DNA of 64,000 bases, taken from the NCBI RefSeq assembly GCF_020616555.1, contig NZ_CP085173.1, positions 7,704,001-7,768,000 of the forward strand, in the 5' to 3' direction. Source of the DNA: Streptomyces longhuiensis. GTDB lineage: Bacteria; Actinomycetota; Actinomycetes; Streptomycetales; Streptomycetaceae. The translations under genes and the position numbers were made by a program. Numbering within the stretch: the first letter of the stretch is position 1; the number at the start of each line of letters is the position of its first letter. Below, piece by piece: positions 61,872-64,000 of the stretch. The notes under the pieces are model-generated. The model was not told where the DNA came from. It ran no database searches and saw nothing but the letters and a program-made list of their open reading frames with translations.

Positions 61872-63515
61872 ATGACTGCCACTCTCGTAGCCAAGAACCT
61901 CGCCGCCGGGCACGGCGACCGGTCCCTGTTCTCCGGGCTCGACCTCGTGGTCGCGCCCGGCGACGTGATCGGGCTCGTCGGCGCCAACGGCGCCGGGAAG
62001 TCCACGCTCCTCAAACTCCTCGCCGGCCTCGACACCCCCGAGCAGGGCGAGCTGCGGCTCTCACCGCCCGGCGCGACCGTGGGGCACCTGCCCCAGGAGC
62101 CGGAGCGCCGCCCCGGCGAGACCGTGCGCGAGTTCCTCGCCCGGCGCACCGGCGTCGACGCCGCACAGCGCGCCATGGACGAGGCCACCCAGGCCCTCGT
62201 CGACGGGGCCCCGGGGGCCGACGACGCCTACTCCGTCAGCCTGGAGCGCTGGCTCGACCTCGGCGGCGCCGACCTCGACGAGCGCGCCGAGGAGATCACC
62301 GGCTCCCTCGGCCTCGGCGTGGGCCTCGACCAGGAGATGACCTCGCTCTCCGGCGGCCAGGCCGCGCGCGCGGGCCTCGCCTCGCTGCTGCTGTCCCGCT
62401 ACGACGTGTTCCTGCTGGACGAGCCGACCAACGACCTCGACCTGGACGGCCTGGAGCGCCTGGAGTCCTTCGTGCGCGGGCTGCGCGCCGGCACGGTCGT
62501 CGTCAGCCACGACCGCGAGTTCCTGACCCGCACCGTCACCAAGGTCCTGGAGCTCGACCTCGCCCAGCAGGAGATCAACCTCTACGGCGGCGGATACGAG
62601 GCCTACCTGGAGGAGCGCGAGGTCGCCCGCCGGCACGCCCGCGACGAGTTCGACGAGTACGCCGACAAGAAGGCGGCCCTCGAAGGCCGCGCCCAGATGC
62701 AGCGCGGCTGGATGGACAAGGGCGTCAAGAACGCCCGCCGCAAGGCCACGGACAACGACAAGATCGGCCGCAAGTTCCGCAGCGAGGCCAGCGAGAAGCA
62801 GGCGGCCAAGGCCCGGCAGACGCAGCGCATGATCGAGCGCCTCGACGTCGTGGACGAGCCGCGCAAGGAGTGGGAGCTGCGCATGGAGATCGCGGCGGCG
62901 CCGCGATCCGGCGCCGTCGTCGCCACGCTGCGCGACGCCGAGGTGCGGCGCGGCGACTTCACGCTCGGTCCGGTCTCGCTCCAGATCGACTGGGCCGACC
63001 GCATCGCCATCACCGGGGCCAACGGCGCCGGGAAGTCGACGCTGCTCGGCGCGCTCCTCGGCCGGGTGCCCCTGGACGCGGGGCACGCGACGCTCGGCTC
63101 CGGTGTCGTCGTCGGCGAGGTCGACCAGGCGCGGGCCCTGTTCCACGGCTCGGAGTCGCTGCTCGACGCGTTCTGCGCGGCCGTGCCGGACACCGAGCCG
63201 GCCGACGTGCGCACGCTGCTCGCGAAGTTCGGCCTGAAGGCCGGTCACGTCCTGCGGTCGGCGGCCACGCTGTCGCCGGGCGAGCGCACCCGCGCCGCGC
63301 TGGCGCTGCTCCAGGGCCGCGGCGTCAACCTGCTGGTCCTGGACGAGCCGACCAACCACCTCGACCTGCCCGCCATCGAGCAGCTGGAGTCGGCGCTCGA
63401 CTCCTACGAGGGCACGCTCCTGCTCGTCACCCATGACCGCCGCATGCTGGACGCCGTCAGGACGCAGCGGCGCCTCGAGGTCGCCGACGGCAAGGTGACG
63501 GAGCTCTCCGTCTGA
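61872..63515 (+). CDS. ABC-F family ATPase
   Basis: This 547-residue protein with paired ATP-binding cassettes and no membrane helices has Walker A motifs at 37-45 (GANGAGKST) and again in TGANGAGKST. Signatures are SLSGGQAAR and TLSPGERTR, and Walker B motifs LLDEPTNDLDL and VLDEPTNHLDL. The inter-domain linker holds a long charged helix (EEREVARRHARDEFDEYADKK, read in parts). The second signature has Pro instead of the usual Gly. It is likely a ribosome-associated translation or resistance factor. It differs clearly from the ABC-F at 32854. Confidence 0.9.
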   Translation: MTATLVAKNLAAGHGDRSLFSGLDLVVAPGDVIGLVGANGAGKSTLLKLLAGLDTPEQGELRLSPPGATVGHLPQEPERRPGETVREFLARRTGVDAAQRAMDEATQALVDGAPGADDAYSVSLERWLDLGGADLDERAEEITGSLGLGVGLDQEMTSLSGGQAARAGLASLLLSRYDVFLLDEPTNDLDLDGLERLESFVRGLRAGTVVVSHDREFLTRTVTKVLELDLAQQEINLYGGGYEAYLEEREVARRHARDEFDEYADKKAALEGRAQMQRGWMDKGVKNARRKATDNDKIGRKFRSEASEKQAAKARQTQRMIERLDVVDEPRKEWELRMEIAAAPRSGAVVATLRDAEVRRGDFTLGPVSLQIDWADRIAITGANGAGKSTLLGALLGRVPLDAGHATLGSGVVVGEVDQARALFHGSESLLDAFCAAVPDTEPADVRTLLAKFGLKAGHVLRSAATLSPGERTRAALALLQGRGVNLLVLDEPTNHLDLPAIEQLESALDSYEGTLLLVTHDRRMLDAVRTQRRLEVADGKVTELSV

Positions 63516-63530
63516 CGTTCTGCGGTGCGC

Positions 63531-63790
63531 GGCGCGGGCTGACGTGAGACGTGTGCGGCGCGGGCTGACGTGAGACGTGTGCGGCGCGGGCTGACGTGAG
63601 ACGTGTGCGGCGCGGGCCGATGTGTGGCGCGTGGGCTGAGGTGTGCCGCGTGGTGTGGGGCTGGCGTGAGACGTGTGCGGCGAGGGCTGATGTGTGGTGT
63701 GGGGCTGGCGTGAGACGTGTGCCGCGAGGGCAGACGCGAGAGACGTGAGCCGCGCGGCCCGAGGCGTGGCTCGGGGCTGACGTGAGGCCG
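63531..63790. repeat. 26-bp tandem repeat array with degenerate tail
   Basis: Units beginning GGCGCGGGCTGACGTGAG start at 63531, 63557 and 63583, with a fourth, diverging, at 63609. After that the pattern continues as degenerate GGGCTG-ACGTGAGACGTGTG copies to about 63790. It occupies the 333-bp gap between the ABC-F gene and the convergent partial gene. No gene is supported here. Confidence 0.82.
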
Positions 63791-63807
63791 GCCGCGTCGG
63801 CGTGGCG

Positions 63808-63844
63808 CCCGGGGCCGGTCACCTGTGTGGTGACCGGCCCCGGG
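63808..63844. terminator. 16-bp perfect hairpin
   Basis: CCCGGGGCCGGTCACC pairs with GGTGACCGGCCCCGGG around the loop TGTGT, 4 nt beyond the stop of the minus-strand partial gene. It can terminate that gene and read-through from the repeat array side. Confidence 0.85.
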
Positions 63845-63848
63845 TGTG

Positions 63849-64000
63849 TCAGCGCCCCTTCGGGTCGAGCAGGCCCGCGCGGCGCAGCGCCTCGGCCATC
63901 TCGCTGTTCGCGGGCGGGGGCGCGGACGCGCCACCCCGCCGCTGCCCCTGGGACTGCTGCCGCTGGGCCTGGCCCTGCCCTTGCTGGCGGCGGCCCTGGC
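63849..64000 (-). CDS. Gln/Arg-rich C-terminus of an unidentified protein (partial)
   Basis: The stop is TGA at 63851-63849, and 50 codons are visible to the window edge. The sequence is a Gln/Gly/Arg-rich low-complexity run followed by APPPANSEMAEALRRAGLLDPKGR. Codon use is streptomycete and a strong hairpin follows the stop, so a real gene 3' end is likely. I do not recognise the family. Confidence 0.6.
   Translation of the reverse strand, partial: QGRRQQGQGQAQRQQSQGQRRGGASAPPPANSEMAEALRRAGLLDPKGR

Overview
The window is a stretch of chromosome from a high-GC filamentous actinomycete, almost certainly a Streptomyces. Evidence for this includes the strong third-position GC bias, frequent GTG and TTG starts, a SsgA-like cell-division protein, a WhiB-like regulator, a two-domain small laccase (SLAC type), a PcaV-type MarR regulator with a pcaIJFHGBL operon, and F420-dependent enzymes. 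From memory, the order pca operon, split end-joining ligase and polymerase, small laccase, WhiB-like gene and acyl-ACP desaturase is also found in S. coelicolor; this was not checked. No rRNA, tRNA, CRISPR array, prophage or intact insertion sequence was seen.

Layout. 1-7 kb: end of a scramblase-like gene, a TetR/MFS drug-efflux pair, a DMT-type transporter and PAP2 phosphatase pair divergent from a second TetR gene across a striking 54-bp operator, and a DUF2510 membrane-anchored protein. 7-9.7 kb: a large AAA ATPase of LuxR-family type that lacks the usual C-terminal DNA-binding domain. 9.8-17 kb: the complete protocatechuate branch of the beta-ketoadipate pathway (pcaIJFHGBL, minus strand), largely translationally coupled, with divergent pcaV. 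17-20.3 kb: a DUF3048 lipoprotein and a divergent ATP-dependent DNA ligase / LigD polymerase pair. 20.3-29.2 kb: a secreted oxidative block: a cupredoxin/Ig-like/DUF1080 protein, a ThuA-PQQ-dehydrogenase fusion, a small laccase, a GMC oxidoreductase and a GH64 beta-1,3-glucanase preceded by a near-perfect CebR operator.

29.5-41.5 kb: single genes, including a VOC protein, WhiB-like protein, acyl-ACP desaturase, dimethylargininase, ABC-F ATPase, GPP34, a PEP mutase/isocitrate lyase homologue, SsgA-like protein, BNR-repeat protein, YciI, endonuclease V, a saccharopine-dehydrogenase-like reductase and an MmcQ/YjbR protein. 41.6-49.3 kb: an acyl-CoA operon (alpha-methylacyl-CoA racemase, LLM oxidoreductase, acyl-CoA dehydrogenase, thiolase, FadB) facing a MerR gene across one shared hairpin. 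49.6-64 kb: an amino-acid permease, a macro-domain protein, an MpaB-like oxygenase, three secreted peptidases (M1, X-Pro type, M14), a BCCT transporter, a D-amino-acid-oxidase-like enzyme, a hypothetical protein, a second ABC-F ATPase and the tail of a Gln-rich protein.

How the genes fit together. Laccase and pca genes lie within 10 kb and suit attack on lignin-derived aromatics followed by ring cleavage to succinyl-CoA and acetyl-CoA. ThuA, PQQ-dehydrogenase, DUF1080 and GMC genes suit oxidative handling of sugars outside the cell, perhaps through 3-keto-glycosides, with copper proteins as electron carriers. The 41-48 kb operon suits beta-oxidation of methyl-branched acyl-CoAs. Several intergenic spaces hold short tandem repeats with periods of 12, 26, 28 and about 120 bp, and a set of genes looks leaderless.
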